Assembly (NCBI RefSeq): GCF_001514115.1
Contig: NZ_KQ948455.1
Coordinates: 482,709-546,708 of the forward strand
Source of the DNA: Streptomyces olivochromogenes
Lineage (GTDB): Bacteria; Actinomycetota; Actinomycetes; Streptomycetales; Streptomycetaceae
Direction: 5' to 3'
DNA length: 64,000 bases
Shown: piece by piece, positions 43,924-53,143 of the stretch
Numbering within the stretch: position 1 is the stretch's first letter
Layout of the letters: each line of letters opens with the position of its first letter
The notes under the pieces: model-generated
The model's database searches: none
Seen by the model: the letters and a program-made list of their open reading frames with translations, nothing else
What the model was told of the DNA's origin: nothing
Program-made: the position numbers and the translations under genes

Positions 43924-46494
43924 ATGGACCCGAACAACCGGGGACCCGAAGAGTACGGCCATGACGACGACGGCCAGGCGCCTCGCTCGCGCCCGCCGCG
44001 TGATGCGCTCACCGCCGACCTCGGCCAGCACACACCCGCACTCGCCCGTACCGTCCAGCTCGTCTCGGGCGACTTCCTGCTCACGGTCAATCCCGTCGAC
44101 GGCAGCGAGATAGAGGCCTGCCCGCCGGGAGAGCGACCGCAACGGCCCACGAAGTTCAGCGCCGCCGAGCGTGCCGACCTGGCCCGCGCCGCCCTGCCAC
44201 CCGTACCGCCGGGCCCCGCCCAGCCCCGACTGCCGCTCCTGGAGCGCCAGGAGGAGCGCGAGCGGCTCGTCCGCCTGCTGGCGCGCGGGCGTTCCGTACG
44301 CCTCACCGGCCCCGCCGGCTCCGGCCGCACCAGCCTGCTCGACGCCGTCGCCGACGACTGCGCGGACCTCGCCCCCGACGGCGTCGTCCGCCTCTCCGGA
44401 TACCGGCGCACGGCGACCGACCTGCTGTACGACCTGTTCGCCGCCGTATACAACGCGCCCCTCCACCGTCCCGAACGGGACGAACTGCTCGAACTCGTCC
44501 ACGGGATCGGCGCGGTCGTCGTCCTCGACGACGTGGAGATCGGCGGCACCGCGCTCGACGAACTCCTCGACGCCACCCCCGAGTGCGCCTTCGCCATCGC
44601 CGCGACCCCCGACGTCCCCGCGCCCTCCGCCGACTCCCTCCTCGAAGAGGTCTTCCTCGGCGGACTCGACCGCAGTGGCGGCCTCGAGCTCCTGGAGCGG
44701 ACGGTCGGACGTGTGCTGACCGAGGAGGAGGCGAACTGGGCGGGCGACCTCTGGTTCGAGTCCGAGGGTCTGCCGCTGCGCTTCATGCAGGCCGGCGCCC
44801 TGCTGCGACAGCGCGACCAGTTGCAGGCCAAGGAGAACGCCTTCGACGACTTCGGCGTCTTCCAGGACGCCCCGGTCGACCTGCCGGTCGACGCGCCCTT
44901 CGAGGCGGCCGACGGCCACGACGTACCGCTGCCCTCGCTCGCCGAGGGGGCCGCGCCCGCCGCGCTGCTCGCCTCCCGGCTGAGCGGATCGGCCCGCGCC
45001 ACCCTGCGCTTCGCCATCGCCCTCGGCGGTGAGGTGCCGCACCAGACGCATCTGCCCGCCCTCGTGGACGACACCCACGCCGACGCCGCGCTCGCCGAAC
45101 TTGCGGGCTGCGCGCTGGTCTCCCCGGTCGGCTCCCGCTACCGGCTCGCCGCCGGTGTGCAGGCCCAGCTGGAGGCCGCCGGATACGCCGACGGGCTGGA
45201 GGAGCAGGCCCGCACCGCGGCCCAGCACTACACCTGGTGGGCCGGCCACCCCTCGGTCACCCCGGAACGGGTCTGTGCCGAGGCCGACGCCGTGCTCGCC
45301 GCCCTCACCCTCCTGGTTCCGCTCACCACGGCCCCGGCCGACGAGCAGGACGAGAGCGTCGCCGTGCAGCTGGCCCGCACGGCCTCGCCCGCCTTCGCCG
45401 CGGGACTGAACTGGAACGCCTGGGAGCGCGCGCTGCGCTCCGGCGCGGAGGCCTCCCGGCTCGCCGGTGAGGTCGGCGAACAGGCCTACTTCCACCACGA
45501 GTTGGGCATCCTCGCGCTCTGTGGCGGTCAGCTGGACCGGGCCCGCGCCGAGCTGGAGTCCTCCATCGGGCTGCGCGCTGCCCTCGCCGACAAGCGTGGC
45601 ACCGTCGCGGGCCGCCGGGCCCTCGCGCTGGTCGCCGACCGCTCCGGGGCCGTACTGCCCGGCGGGCGCACGGCGGCGGGCGAGGAGGTGCCCGACGCGC
45701 GGCACGAGGAATCGGCATCGCCGCCCGGCGGCGTACCGGCCGCGTTCGTGCTCTCCGCTCCGGTCGGGGAGCCCTCGACGCTGGTCACCAACCGGGCCGA
45801 ACCGGGTCCGGCGTCGAAGCGCGTGGGCGTGGGCGTGGGCAGTCGTCTGGTGGCCGGCACCCGGCGCAACCTGGTGGCCGCGGGCGCGGGCGCGCTGCTC
45901 GTCGCGGTGCTCGGCACCGTGGTGACGCTCGGCGCGACCTCGAACAACAACACCGACAACCCGTCCGAGAAGGTCGGGGTCAACCCCTCGGCCAGCCAGG
46001 GCGGCCAGGACGACAGCCTCGGCGCCGACAAGGCGAAGAAGGGTGGCGGGGGAGGCAACGACGCGGGCGTGGTGACCACGCCGACGGACCCGGGCCCCGA
46101 CGGCACGTACGGGACCTCGGACGACCCGACCCCGCCGGCGAGCACGAGCGAGCGGCCTTCGGACAGCCCGAGCGGGACGAAGGGGAGCGGGGGTACGTCG
46201 ACGTCGCCGTCCAAGTCGCCGTCCAAGTCGCCGACGACCAAGCCGTCGTCGTCGTCGACCTCGAAGCCGCCGACGAGTCCTTCGTCGTCGGTGAGCCCGA
46301 CGGATCCCTCGCCGTCGACATCGACCTCCGCGCCCACCACCACTCCGACCACGCCGCCGTCCACCACCACCTCCGCCAGCGGCCCCGCCTCCAGCGTCCC
46401 CGCGAGCACCACTGCCAGCGCTCCGCAAAGCAGTTCTGTGAGTGGTCCGGCGAGCAGCAGCGCGGCCGGTTCATCCGGCGGCTCGGTGATCTGA
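43924..46494 (+). CDS. membrane-anchored NTPase-like protein with Ser/Thr/Pro-rich tail
   Basis: An 856-residue protein. A cytoplasmic N-terminal region is followed by a P-loop-like motif at about residues 128-136 (GPAGSGRTS), in which the Walker A lysine is arginine. Then comes AVVVLDDVEIGG as a Walker B-like strand and a helical region with possible TPR-like repeats (ALRSGAEASRLAGEVGEQAY). One membrane helix (NLVAAGAGALLVAVLGTVVT, about 658-677) and about 175 residues dominated by Ser, Thr, Pro and Lys follow. It looks like a STAND-type signalling ATPase anchored with its tail outside. Function unknown. An inverted repeat at 43770-43801 precedes it. Confidence 0.82.
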   Translation: MDPNNRGPEEYGHDDDGQAPRSRPPRDALTADLGQHTPALARTVQLVSGDFLLTVNPVDGSEIEACPPGERPQRPTKFSAAERADLARAALPPVPPGPAQPRLPLLERQEERERLVRLLARGRSVRLTGPAGSGRTSLLDAVADDCADLAPDGVVRLSGYRRTATDLLYDLFAAVYNAPLHRPERDELLELVHGIGAVVVLDDVEIGGTALDELLDATPECAFAIAATPDVPAPSADSLLEEVFLGGLDRSGGLELLERTVGRVLTEEEANWAGDLWFESEGLPLRFMQAGALLRQRDQLQAKENAFDDFGVFQDAPVDLPVDAPFEAADGHDVPLPSLAEGAAPAALLASRLSGSARATLRFAIALGGEVPHQTHLPALVDDTHADAALAELAGCALVSPVGSRYRLAAGVQAQLEAAGYADGLEEQARTAAQHYTWWAGHPSVTPERVCAEADAVLAALTLLVPLTTAPADEQDESVAVQLARTASPAFAAGLNWNAWERALRSGAEASRLAGEVGEQAYFHHELGILALCGGQLDRARAELESSIGLRAALADKRGTVAGRRALALVADRSGAVLPGGRTAAGEEVPDARHEESASPPGGVPAAFVLSAPVGEPSTLVTNRAEPGPASKRVGVGVGSRLVAGTRRNLVAAGAGALLVAVLGTVVTLGATSNNNTDNPSEKVGVNPSASQGGQDDSLGADKAKKGGGGGNDAGVVTTPTDPGPDGTYGTSDDPTPPASTSERPSDSPSGTKGSGGTSTSPSKSPSKSPTTKPSSSSTSKPPTSPSSSVSPTDPSPSTSTSAPTTTPTTPPSTTTSASGPASSVPASTTASAPQSSSVSGPASSSAAGSSGGSVI

Positions 46495-46503
46495 GCACCA
46501 CGA

Positions 46504-46549
46504 CAGAAGTGAGGGCCGGGTCCGACATCGGACCCGGCCCTCACTTCTG
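46504..46549. terminator. 21-bp bidirectional terminator hairpin
   Basis: Arms 46504-46524 and 46529-46549 pair perfectly around a 4-nt ACAT loop. It lies between the convergent NTPase-like gene and nucS. Confidence 0.9.
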
Positions 46550-46590
46550 ACCGCTGAACTACATGACCGATTGAGTCAAAGTCGTTCGAA

Positions 46591-47262
46591 TCAGAACAAC
46601 CGCAGCTTGTCGTCCTCGATGCCCCGCAGCGCGTCGTAGTCCAGGACCGTGCAGCCGATGCCGCGGTCCGTGGCGAGGACGCGCGCCTGCGGCTTGATCT
46701 CCTGGGCGGCGAAGACGCCACGGACCGGCGCGAGGTGCGGGTCGCGGTTGAGCAGCTCCAGGTAGCGGGTGAGCTGCTCCACACCGTCGATCTCGCCGCG
46801 GCGCTTGATCTCGATGGCCACGGTCTGGCCCTCGCCGTCGCGGCACAGGATGTCGACGGGGCCGATGGCCGTCATGTACTCACGGCGGATGAGCGTGTAG
46901 CCCTCGCCGAGCGTTTCGATGCGGTCGGCGAGGAGCTCCTGGAGGTGCGCTTCCACGCCGTCCTTGATCAGGCCGGGGTCCACGCCGAGTTCGTGCGAGG
47001 AGTCGTGGAGGACTTCCTCCATCGTGATGATGAGCTTCTCGCCCGCCTTGTTGATGACGGTCCAGACGCCCTCCTCGTCGCCGGAGCCCTCCTTCAGGGT
47101 GCAGGGCGGCGACATCCAGTTGAGGGGCTTGTAGGCCCGGTCGTCAGCGTGGATCGAGACGCTGCCGTCCGCCTTCACCAGGATGAGACGGGGGGCCGAC
47201 GGGAGATGGGCGGTGAGCCGGCCCGCGTAGTCAACGGAGCAGCGGGCAATGACGAGACGCAT
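46591..47262 (-). CDS. nucS: mismatch endonuclease NucS
   Basis: A 223-residue endonuclease. The C-terminal nuclease core is GPVDILCRDGEGQTVAIEIKRRG, split here as the D of GPVDILCRD and the E-x-K of AIEIKRRG, followed by QLTRYLELL. The N-terminal domain binds DNA (MRLVIARCSVDYAGRL). In actinobacteria, which lack MutS/MutL, NucS performs non-canonical mismatch repair with the sliding clamp. ATG 47262 gives the conserved MRLVIA start. Confidence 0.95.
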   Translation of the reverse strand: MRLVIARCSVDYAGRLTAHLPSAPRLILVKADGSVSIHADDRAYKPLNWMSPPCTLKEGSGDEEGVWTVINKAGEKLIITMEEVLHDSSHELGVDPGLIKDGVEAHLQELLADRIETLGEGYTLIRREYMTAIGPVDILCRDGEGQTVAIEIKRRGEIDGVEQLTRYLELLNRDPHLAPVRGVFAAQEIKPQARVLATDRGIGCTVLDYDALRGIEDDKLRLF

Positions 47263-47506
47263 GGTCCGCAACGCTACTCGACGGGCAGAGGTCCACGCGA
47301 TTCGCCCTGGAAGACGCCTGTTCGGTCGTGGCTGATTGTGGGCCTACTGGGAGTTCGCTATGTGCGCATTCTCCTGGTGCCGTCACCGTACGTTGCTTAC
47401 CGTATAAACGGGAGGTCGCGATGCGTGTACTCAGAGTGTTCGACATCGCGAATGTCCCTTACCTGTCCGGCAACCCCCGAGGTCTGGGGGTGCGAGAGGA
47501 GAACCC

Positions 47507-47899
47507 ATGTCGCTCGACGTCTCACCGGCCCTACTCGAGAAGGCCGAGCGAGGCGAGGTCGACGAAGCAGAATTCGTCGACTGCGTCCGGACCTCCCTGC
47601 CCTACGCATGGGAGATGATCAGCTCCCTGGTGGCTCAGCTGAAGGTGGACGGCGGCAACTTCGCCGACAACCAGACGCCTCCGCCGGACGAGCAGGCGCG
47701 TGGCCAGCTGCTGCGTGCGCTCGCGAGTGACGCGATACGCGGCGCGCTGCAGCGGCACTTCGGTGTGCGGCTGGCCTTCCAGAACTGCCATCGGGTGGCG
47801 GTGTTCCCACTGGACACCTCAGTGGACGACACGCTGGCACGCTTCACCTCGGTGCGCAGTCAGCTGCTGAATCAGTCGCCGGAGTTCCGAGACTGCTGA
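47507..47899 (+). CDS. SCO5389-family protein
   Basis: A 130-residue soluble protein recognised only as the SCO5389 family of Streptomyces. It has an acidic N-terminal helix (LLEKAERGEVDEAEFVDC) and a central TPPPDEQARGQLLRAL segment. ATG 47507 follows GAGGAG. A small hairpin (47473-47491) lies 15 nt before the start, and an ATG at 47421 with GGGAGG opens an overlapping frame. It is divergent from nucS. No function is known to me. Confidence 0.85.
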   Translation: MSLDVSPALLEKAERGEVDEAEFVDCVRTSLPYAWEMISSLVAQLKVDGGNFADNQTPPPDEQARGQLLRALASDAIRGALQRHFGVRLAFQNCHRVAVFPLDTSVDDTLARFTSVRSQLLNQSPEFRDC

Positions 47900-48155
47900 C
47901 GTGACGCCTTGATGCCGCATTGCTTGCCGCTCCGTACGCGGGAGGTGCATCTGTACGGGGCGGCAGGCTCCCCCGGATCCCCGGGCCGACGGCGGGACGC
48001 GGATCGTGGGTGGGTGGGTGTGTGCGTCGGGTCAGGGAGACCGAGTTGTCCGGGCCGCGGGGCGGGACAAGTCGGTTGTGGGGCCCTGGAGACCCTTGGT
48101 GGGCCCAGGGCGCCCGCACCCTCTCCCGGGCCCACGCCGTCCGCGGTGAACTGTC

Positions 48156-49184
48156 TCAGCGGAGGTGGGGGAGTACCTCGGCGCCGAGCCGTTGGACGTT
48201 CTCCTCTGTCGCCGCCAGGTCGCCGGAGCCCTCGACGAGGAGGGCGAAGCGGGAGATGCCGGTGCGCTCCGAGGTGGCCGCGAGACGGTCGGCGCACAGG
48301 CGTGGCGTGCCCACCGGGTGCAGCCCGCACAGGAGTTCCGTGTACGCCAGCGGGTCCCGCATCGCGCGGGCGCGGCCGTCGACCGTCACATGCGCGTCCA
48401 GCCCCTGCCTCAGCCAGCCCGGCATCGCCTTGAGGAGTGTCTCGACGGCGTCGGTGCGGCGGTCCGCGATCTGGCAGACGCCGGCCGACACATGGGCCGC
48501 GCCGCGGATCTCGTCCGTCGAACGTCCCGCCACACGCGCCAACTGTCGCCACAGGGACACCATTTCGGCCTTCTCCTCGTCACCGACATGCATACCGAGA
48601 AGCATCGGCAGCCCCCGCTCGGCGGCGAGCCGCACACTCGCCGGAGAGGTGCAGGCGACGACGACCTCGGGGCCGGGGGAGCCGCTCAGTGACTCCGACG
48701 GCCGGGGCACGACGGGCACTTCGCGGAACCTGAACCGCTCGCCCCGCCCTTCCACGGACGGCTCGCGCAGCCAGCGCACCAGCAGATCGAGTGATTCCGG
48801 GAACCCCTTCTCGTATGCCTCCAGGCCCATGCCGAAGACCTCCAGGTCCACCCAGGGCCCGCCCCGCCCCACGCCCAGTGTGAAACGGCCGCCGGACGTC
48901 ACGTGCAGCAGCGCGGCCTGCTCGCCGAGGGCGACGGGGTGGACGGTGGGCAGTACGCTCACCGCCGTACCCACACGGATGCGGCTGGTGCGGCCCAGCA
49001 GCAGGGCGGCCAGGGTGACCGCCGACGGGCATGTCCCGTACGGTACGAAGTGGTGCTCGGCCAGCCACACCGCGTCGAGCCCGGCCTCCTCGGCGACCTC
49101 GGCCGTGCGCACCGCGCGGTGCAGGGCCTCCCCCTGGCCCTGGCCAGGGAACTGGGCCGCCAGTACAAAACTTCCAACGTGCAT
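48156..49184 (-). CDS. LLM-class flavin-dependent oxidoreductase
   Basis: A 342-residue luciferase-like monooxygenase fold protein. Features are VGSFVLAAQFPGQ, AEHHFVPYG, the LGRTSRIRVGTAVSVLP strand-loop, and TLGVGRGGPWVDLEVFG. It should use reduced flavin or F420, and the substrate is unknown. ATG 49184 gives the usual short N-terminus. It is divergent from the small Cys/His protein gene at 49405. Confidence 0.9.
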   Translation of the reverse strand: MHVGSFVLAAQFPGQGQGEALHRAVRTAEVAEEAGLDAVWLAEHHFVPYGTCPSAVTLAALLLGRTSRIRVGTAVSVLPTVHPVALGEQAALLHVTSGGRFTLGVGRGGPWVDLEVFGMGLEAYEKGFPESLDLLVRWLREPSVEGRGERFRFREVPVVPRPSESLSGSPGPEVVVACTSPASVRLAAERGLPMLLGMHVGDEEKAEMVSLWRQLARVAGRSTDEIRGAAHVSAGVCQIADRRTDAVETLLKAMPGWLRQGLDAHVTVDGRARAMRDPLAYTELLCGLHPVGTPRLCADRLAATSERTGISRFALLVEGSGDLAATEENVQRLGAEVLPHLR

Positions 49185-49404
49185 GGTGCTTTCCTGCTTC
49201 CTCGGCTCCGACGCGGAGCTCCCCCACCGGCATAACCGCCCGACACGTGCCGAGGACACGGCCTGTCGGAGAGATTTGCGGATTGTCTGCAGAATGAGCC
49301 GACGGGAGGGCGATCTGAGGGGGTTGGTGGGGTACGGCTACCCCTGTCTGCTCCGCGTAGGCTGGAGCAGACCCTGCTCCCTGTATAGCTCCGTGAGGTG
49401 TCCT

Positions 49405-49737
49405 GTGTCCCCGCGTCGCAACCGTCCCAAGGGTTCCGACCCCTCCGACCGGAGCGCGGAGGACGACCGCTCCGGGCGGTACGGCGGCTGGCAGTCCACG
49501 GAGAGCTGGCAGGGCGAGGAGTGGAGCGTGCGTCATGTGGCGGGCGCCAGCGCCGAGGGCAAGACCTACCGCTGCCCGGGCTGCGACCAGATGATCCCCT
49601 CCGGCGTCCCGCACGTGGTGGCCTGGCCGGAGCACTCGGGCGTCGACGAGCGCCGCCACTGGCACAAGGCCTGCTGGAACGCGAAGGACCGCCGCACCTC
49701 AAGGGTGCAGCGGTCCCGTAACGCGCCCAGGTTCTAG
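49405..49737 (+). CDS. small Cys/His-rich putative zinc protein
   Basis: A 110-residue protein. The N-terminal half is charged and Ser/Arg-rich. The C-terminal half has C-x2-C (YRCPGCDQ) followed by spaced His residues and a final Cys (HVVAWPEH, RRHWHKACW), which suggests a zinc-binding fold like an HNH or zinc ribbon. Homologues are often labelled 'ATP/GTP-binding protein', but no P-loop is present. GTG 49405 follows GAGGTG. Function unknown. Confidence 0.8.
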   Translation: MSPRRNRPKGSDPSDRSAEDDRSGRYGGWQSTESWQGEEWSVRHVAGASAEGKTYRCPGCDQMIPSGVPHVVAWPEHSGVDERRHWHKACWNAKDRRTSRVQRSRNAPRF

Positions 49738-49759
49738 GCCACTTCGGGCCGGAGCGGAC

Positions 49760-50605
49760 TCACACGTCCCGGCGCTCCAGCAGTACGTACGCGCCGGCGA
49801 TCGCCGCCGCCGTCACCCCGGCGAGCAGGCCGAGCTGCGCGCCGCCGCCGCCGTTCTCGTTGTCCAGCGCGAAGACCCTGGCGAGGGCGTTGGGAGCGGC
49901 GTACTCCTGCATCTTCTCGCCGATCGTGCGCATGCTCTGCGACAGCATCAGGAACGCGGGCAGGATCGCGGGCACCAGCACGACACCGAGCATCGTGGTG
50001 ATCGCGCCCGCCGAGTGCCGCAGCATCGAGCCCACCGCGAGGGACAGGACGCCGAGCAGCGAGACGTACAGCGCGCCCTTGACGACCGTGCCGCCCCACG
50101 AGACGTTCGAGGAACCGCTGTGCATGGCCGAGGTCATGAGGCCGACCAGGCCGATGGAGAACACCGAGACGGTGAACGCCACCGCGAAGAAGATGATCAG
50201 CTTGGCGGTGAGCACACGGTGGCGCTGCGGCGAGGCCGTGAAGGTGGTGCGGATCATGCCCGTGCCGTACTCGGAGGAGACGACCAGGACGCCCAGCGTG
50301 ATCAGGCAGATCTGGCCGAGGATCAGCCCGAAGAAGGCCGGGATCGTGTACGGCACGTCGCTGAAGTCGGCGTCCTGGGTCTGCGCGGCGACCAGGAAGC
50401 CGATGCCGACCACCAGGAGCAGGAAGATGCCGAGCGTCCAGAGCGTCGAGCGCACCGACTTGATCTTCGTCCACTCGGAGGTGAGCGCGTGGCCGAGGTG
50501 GGTGCGGGTGACCGGGATCGGCGAGCTGTACGAAGTGCCGGGCGCCGCCTGCCAGGTGGGGGCAGCGGCGGCCTGCTGCGGCATCGGGGGCGGGGGCGTG
50601 CTCAT
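49760..50605 (-). CDS. ABC-2 transporter permease (first exporter)
   Basis: A 281-residue membrane protein with six hydrophobic segments after a proline/glutamine/alanine-rich N-terminus. The SEWTKIKSVRSTLWTLG start and SSEYGTGMIRTTFTASPQR after helix 2 are the signature of the SCO-type ABC-2 permeases. ATG 50605 overlaps the ATPase stop in ATGA (50602-50605), so translation is coupled. It is a paralogue of the permease at 54182-54952. Confidence 0.92.
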   Translation of the reverse strand: MSTPPPPMPQQAAAAPTWQAAPGTSYSSPIPVTRTHLGHALTSEWTKIKSVRSTLWTLGIFLLLVVGIGFLVAAQTQDADFSDVPYTIPAFFGLILGQICLITLGVLVVSSEYGTGMIRTTFTASPQRHRVLTAKLIIFFAVAFTVSVFSIGLVGLMTSAMHSGSSNVSWGGTVVKGALYVSLLGVLSLAVGSMLRHSAGAITTMLGVVLVPAILPAFLMLSQSMRTIGEKMQEYAAPNALARVFALDNENGGGGAQLGLLAGVTAAAIAGAYVLLERRDV

Positions 50606-51837
50606 CGGGCGTCCTCGGGCTTGGTCAGGTCGGGGGTGGCGGGAGCGGCGGGCGCCGGGGGCGCGACGGGCGGCTGCGCGGGGGCCTGGGGAGCGGGCTG
50701 GGCGTACGGGTTGACATCCGCGGCACCCGGCGCACCCGGGGTGCCCGGAGCGCCGTAGGGACCCGCCTGCGGGGCGCCCTGCGGCATCGCGAACGGCTGC
50801 CCGCCCTGCTGGGGCGGCGGCGGTGCGTACCAGCCCGGCTGGCCCTGGCCCGCGACCGCCAGCTGCGGCGGCGGCATGGCACCCGGCGGCAGCTCCTGCT
50901 GGAGCCCGGCCTTCTGGTCGATGGTCGAGCGGTAGTCGACGGAGCCCTGTGTCATCCGCATGTACGCCTCCTCCAGCGAGGCCTGGTGCGGAGAGAGCTC
51001 CCACAGGCGTACGTCGGCGGAGTGCGCGAGGTCGCTGATGCGGGGCAGCGCCAGGCCCATCACGCGCAGCGCGCCGTCCTGCTCGGGCAGCACCTGGCCG
51101 CCCGCCTCGGTGAGCGCGGCGGTCAGCTTCTCGCGCTGCTGCGGCTCGGTCTCCGGGGTGCGGACCCGGGCGAAGTCGGCCGAGTTGTGCGAGATGAAGT
51201 CCTTGATGTTCTGGTCGGCGAGCAGCTGACCGCGGCCGATCACGATCAGGTGGTCGGCGGTCAGCGCCATCTCGCTCATCAGGTGCGAGGAGACGAAGAC
51301 CGTGCGGCCCTCGGCCGCGAGCGCCTTCATCAGGTTGCGGACCCAGAGGATGCCCTCGGGGTCGAGGCCGTTGACCGGCTCGTCGAAGAGCAGCACCTGA
51401 GGGTCGCCGAGGAGCGCGGCGGCGATGCCGAGCCGCTGTCCCATGCCGAGCGAGAAGCCCTTGGAGCGCTTCTTGGCCACGTCCTGCAGCCCGACCACGC
51501 CGAGCACCTCGTCGACCCGGCGGGCCGGGATGCCCGACAGCTGGGCGAGGCAGAGCAGGTGGTTGCGGGCGTGCCGGCCGCCGTGCACGGCCTTGGCGTC
51601 GAGGAGCGCGCCGACCTGGCGGGGGGCGTTGGGCAGCTTGCGGTAGGGGAAGCCGCCGATGGTGACCTGCCCCGAGGTGGGGTTGTCGAGGCCGAGGATC
51701 ATCCGCATCGTCGTCGACTTGCCCGAGCCGTTGGGCCCGAGGAAGCCGGTGACGGCACCCGGCCGCACCTGGAAGGAAAGGTTGTACACGGCCGTCTTGG
51801 CGCCATAGCGCTTCGTCAGGCCGACTGCCTCGATCAT
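50602..51837 (-). CDS. ABC transporter ATPase with proline-rich C-terminal tail (first exporter)
   Basis: A 411-residue ATPase. Walker A is LGPNGSGKSTTM. The signature has the variant form FSLGMGQRLGIA in place of LSGGQ. Walker B is VLLFDEPVNGLDPEG, followed by SSHLMSEMALTADHL. After about residue 300 there is a roughly 110-residue Pro/Gly/Gln/Ala-rich tail with no known domain, which its paralogue at 54955-55905 lacks. I chose ATG 51837; GTG 51846 would add three residues. Confidence 0.92.
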   Translation of the reverse strand: MIEAVGLTKRYGAKTAVYNLSFQVRPGAVTGFLGPNGSGKSTTMRMILGLDNPTSGQVTIGGFPYRKLPNAPRQVGALLDAKAVHGGRHARNHLLCLAQLSGIPARRVDEVLGVVGLQDVAKKRSKGFSLGMGQRLGIAAALLGDPQVLLFDEPVNGLDPEGILWVRNLMKALAAEGRTVFVSSHLMSEMALTADHLIVIGRGQLLADQNIKDFISHNSADFARVRTPETEPQQREKLTAALTEAGGQVLPEQDGALRVMGLALPRISDLAHSADVRLWELSPHQASLEEAYMRMTQGSVDYRSTIDQKAGLQQELPPGAMPPPQLAVAGQGQPGWYAPPPPQQGGQPFAMPQGAPQAGPYGAPGTPGAPGAADVNPYAQPAPQAPAQPPVAPPAPAAPATPDLTKPEDAR

Positions 51838-52072
51838 GCTCCGCACCCATCGAAAGGTTCAGGACGTCGGGGCGCACGCCCCCGTAAGGGTTAGGAGGAT
51901 ATCGGGGCGTTGACGGTTCCACTCAAGAGAAAGTAAAAATATGCAGGTCACGCGGGGGACTGGCGGGAGAACGGTCTTACCTGGGGCCTTACCCGCACCC
52001 TACCTTTGTCAGGTACCCGTCCTGCCTGGTCAGGCCGGAAACGGAACCTCCGCACCCGATACGGAGCACGCC

Positions 52073-52963
52073 TCACGCCCGACGGGGAAGCGAGCCGTCC
52101 AGCGGCGGCAGGTCGTCGTACAGCCGCAGCTCGGACGCGTCGTCGACATACGGCAGGAAGTCCGTCTGCGGCAGTACCCAGCCCTCCTCACCGAAGACCA
52201 GCGTGCCCCGCTCGCGCAGCGCGCGGTCGGCTCCCGCGCGCCGCACCCAGGCGGCCGGGTCGGGGCCGAGCAGTTCGCGCAGCCGGGCGGAGCCGGCCAG
52301 CAGCGCGGCGAGCAGCTCCGCTTGGTCGCCGCCGCCCGGACGCGGCTGCCCGGTGGCCGGATCGGCGAGCACCCCGTGCGCGCTGAAGTAGATGTACGCG
52401 CCGCCGAGCCGCTCCCCGGAGGGCATCGTCATCGCGAACGCGTCGCCCGGGAGTATCGCCCGCCGGTAATCCGGGAACTCGGTGTCGTCGACCGCCTTCA
52501 GCTGCGTCGAGTCCAGCCAGGTGACGACGAGCGTGGTCTCGGCGCGCGGGTCGACGTACGGCGTCCCCGCCACGTACCCCGCCGGACTGATGTGTCCTGA
52601 GCAGCCCACCCCGATGCCGTGCACCCGCACCGGCACCATCGGCACCGCCGCCGGGATGCCGAGCCGGGTCAGCTTGTGGGCGACCTGGCCGGGGGAGGCG
52701 TTGGAGCCGACGGCGATCACCGGGTGGCGGTTCCCGGTGCCGACCTGGCCGAGGTCGGCGAGCGCCTCGTCGAGCCGCTGCTGCTCCTGGCGCTCCTCCA
52801 CGTACCACTCGCCGAGCCGCAGCGGCCGCACGTCGAGCTGGAGCAGTTCGCCGCCGGTGAGCAGCGAGGGCTCGGTGGTGGGACGGCCGGGATAGGTGAG
52901 CGGCTGCTTCGCGGGCACGTCGTCCAGGCCCAGCGCCTGCAGGCTTCGGTCCTTCGTCGTCAC
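52073..52963 (-). CDS. protein of unknown function with GGCT-like features
   Basis: A 296-residue soluble protein from GTG 52963, 8 nt after AAGGG. The stretch PVIAVGSNASPGQ resembles the substrate-binding loop of gamma-glutamylcyclotransferase-like folds, which have Y-G-S-N. DDTEFPDYRRAIL resembles the following catalytic E and Y-x-R segment. A YIYFSAHGVL strand follows. The similarity is by eye and the function is unproven. It is divergent from the Kir-like gene. Confidence 0.75.
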   Translation of the reverse strand: MTTKDRSLQALGLDDVPAKQPLTYPGRPTTEPSLLTGGELLQLDVRPLRLGEWYVEERQEQQRLDEALADLGQVGTGNRHPVIAVGSNASPGQVAHKLTRLGIPAAVPMVPVRVHGIGVGCSGHISPAGYVAGTPYVDPRAETTLVVTWLDSTQLKAVDDTEFPDYRRAILPGDAFAMTMPSGERLGGAYIYFSAHGVLADPATGQPRPGGGDQAELLAALLAGSARLRELLGPDPAAWVRRAGADRALRERGTLVFGEEGWVLPQTDFLPYVDDASELRLYDDLPPLDGSLPRRA

Positions 52964-53143
52964 GGTGACGCCCTTCGGGGGTGGTCGCGCGATAGGGGCA
53001 ACAGCCTTCCACGCGAGGTGTACCCGGGGCGGGGCCTGGTCTCCCCGTTCGGGCGGGGTTGGCCGGAACGGACACCGGGAATCATGCCGTCCCATTGTAC
53101 GAGTGGGGGCGAAGTGGGTTACGGGGGACGTGAGTTGAGGTTG

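Noticed and set aside
43705..46428. 907-codon minus-strand frame opposite the NTPase-like gene
   Set aside because: Gly/Arg-rich shadow with no motif; the plus-strand frame has a membrane helix and a plausible start.
49405..49737. 'ATP/GTP-binding protein' label for the small Cys/His protein
   Set aside because: No P-loop or other nucleotide motif is present; the visible pattern is metal-binding Cys and His.
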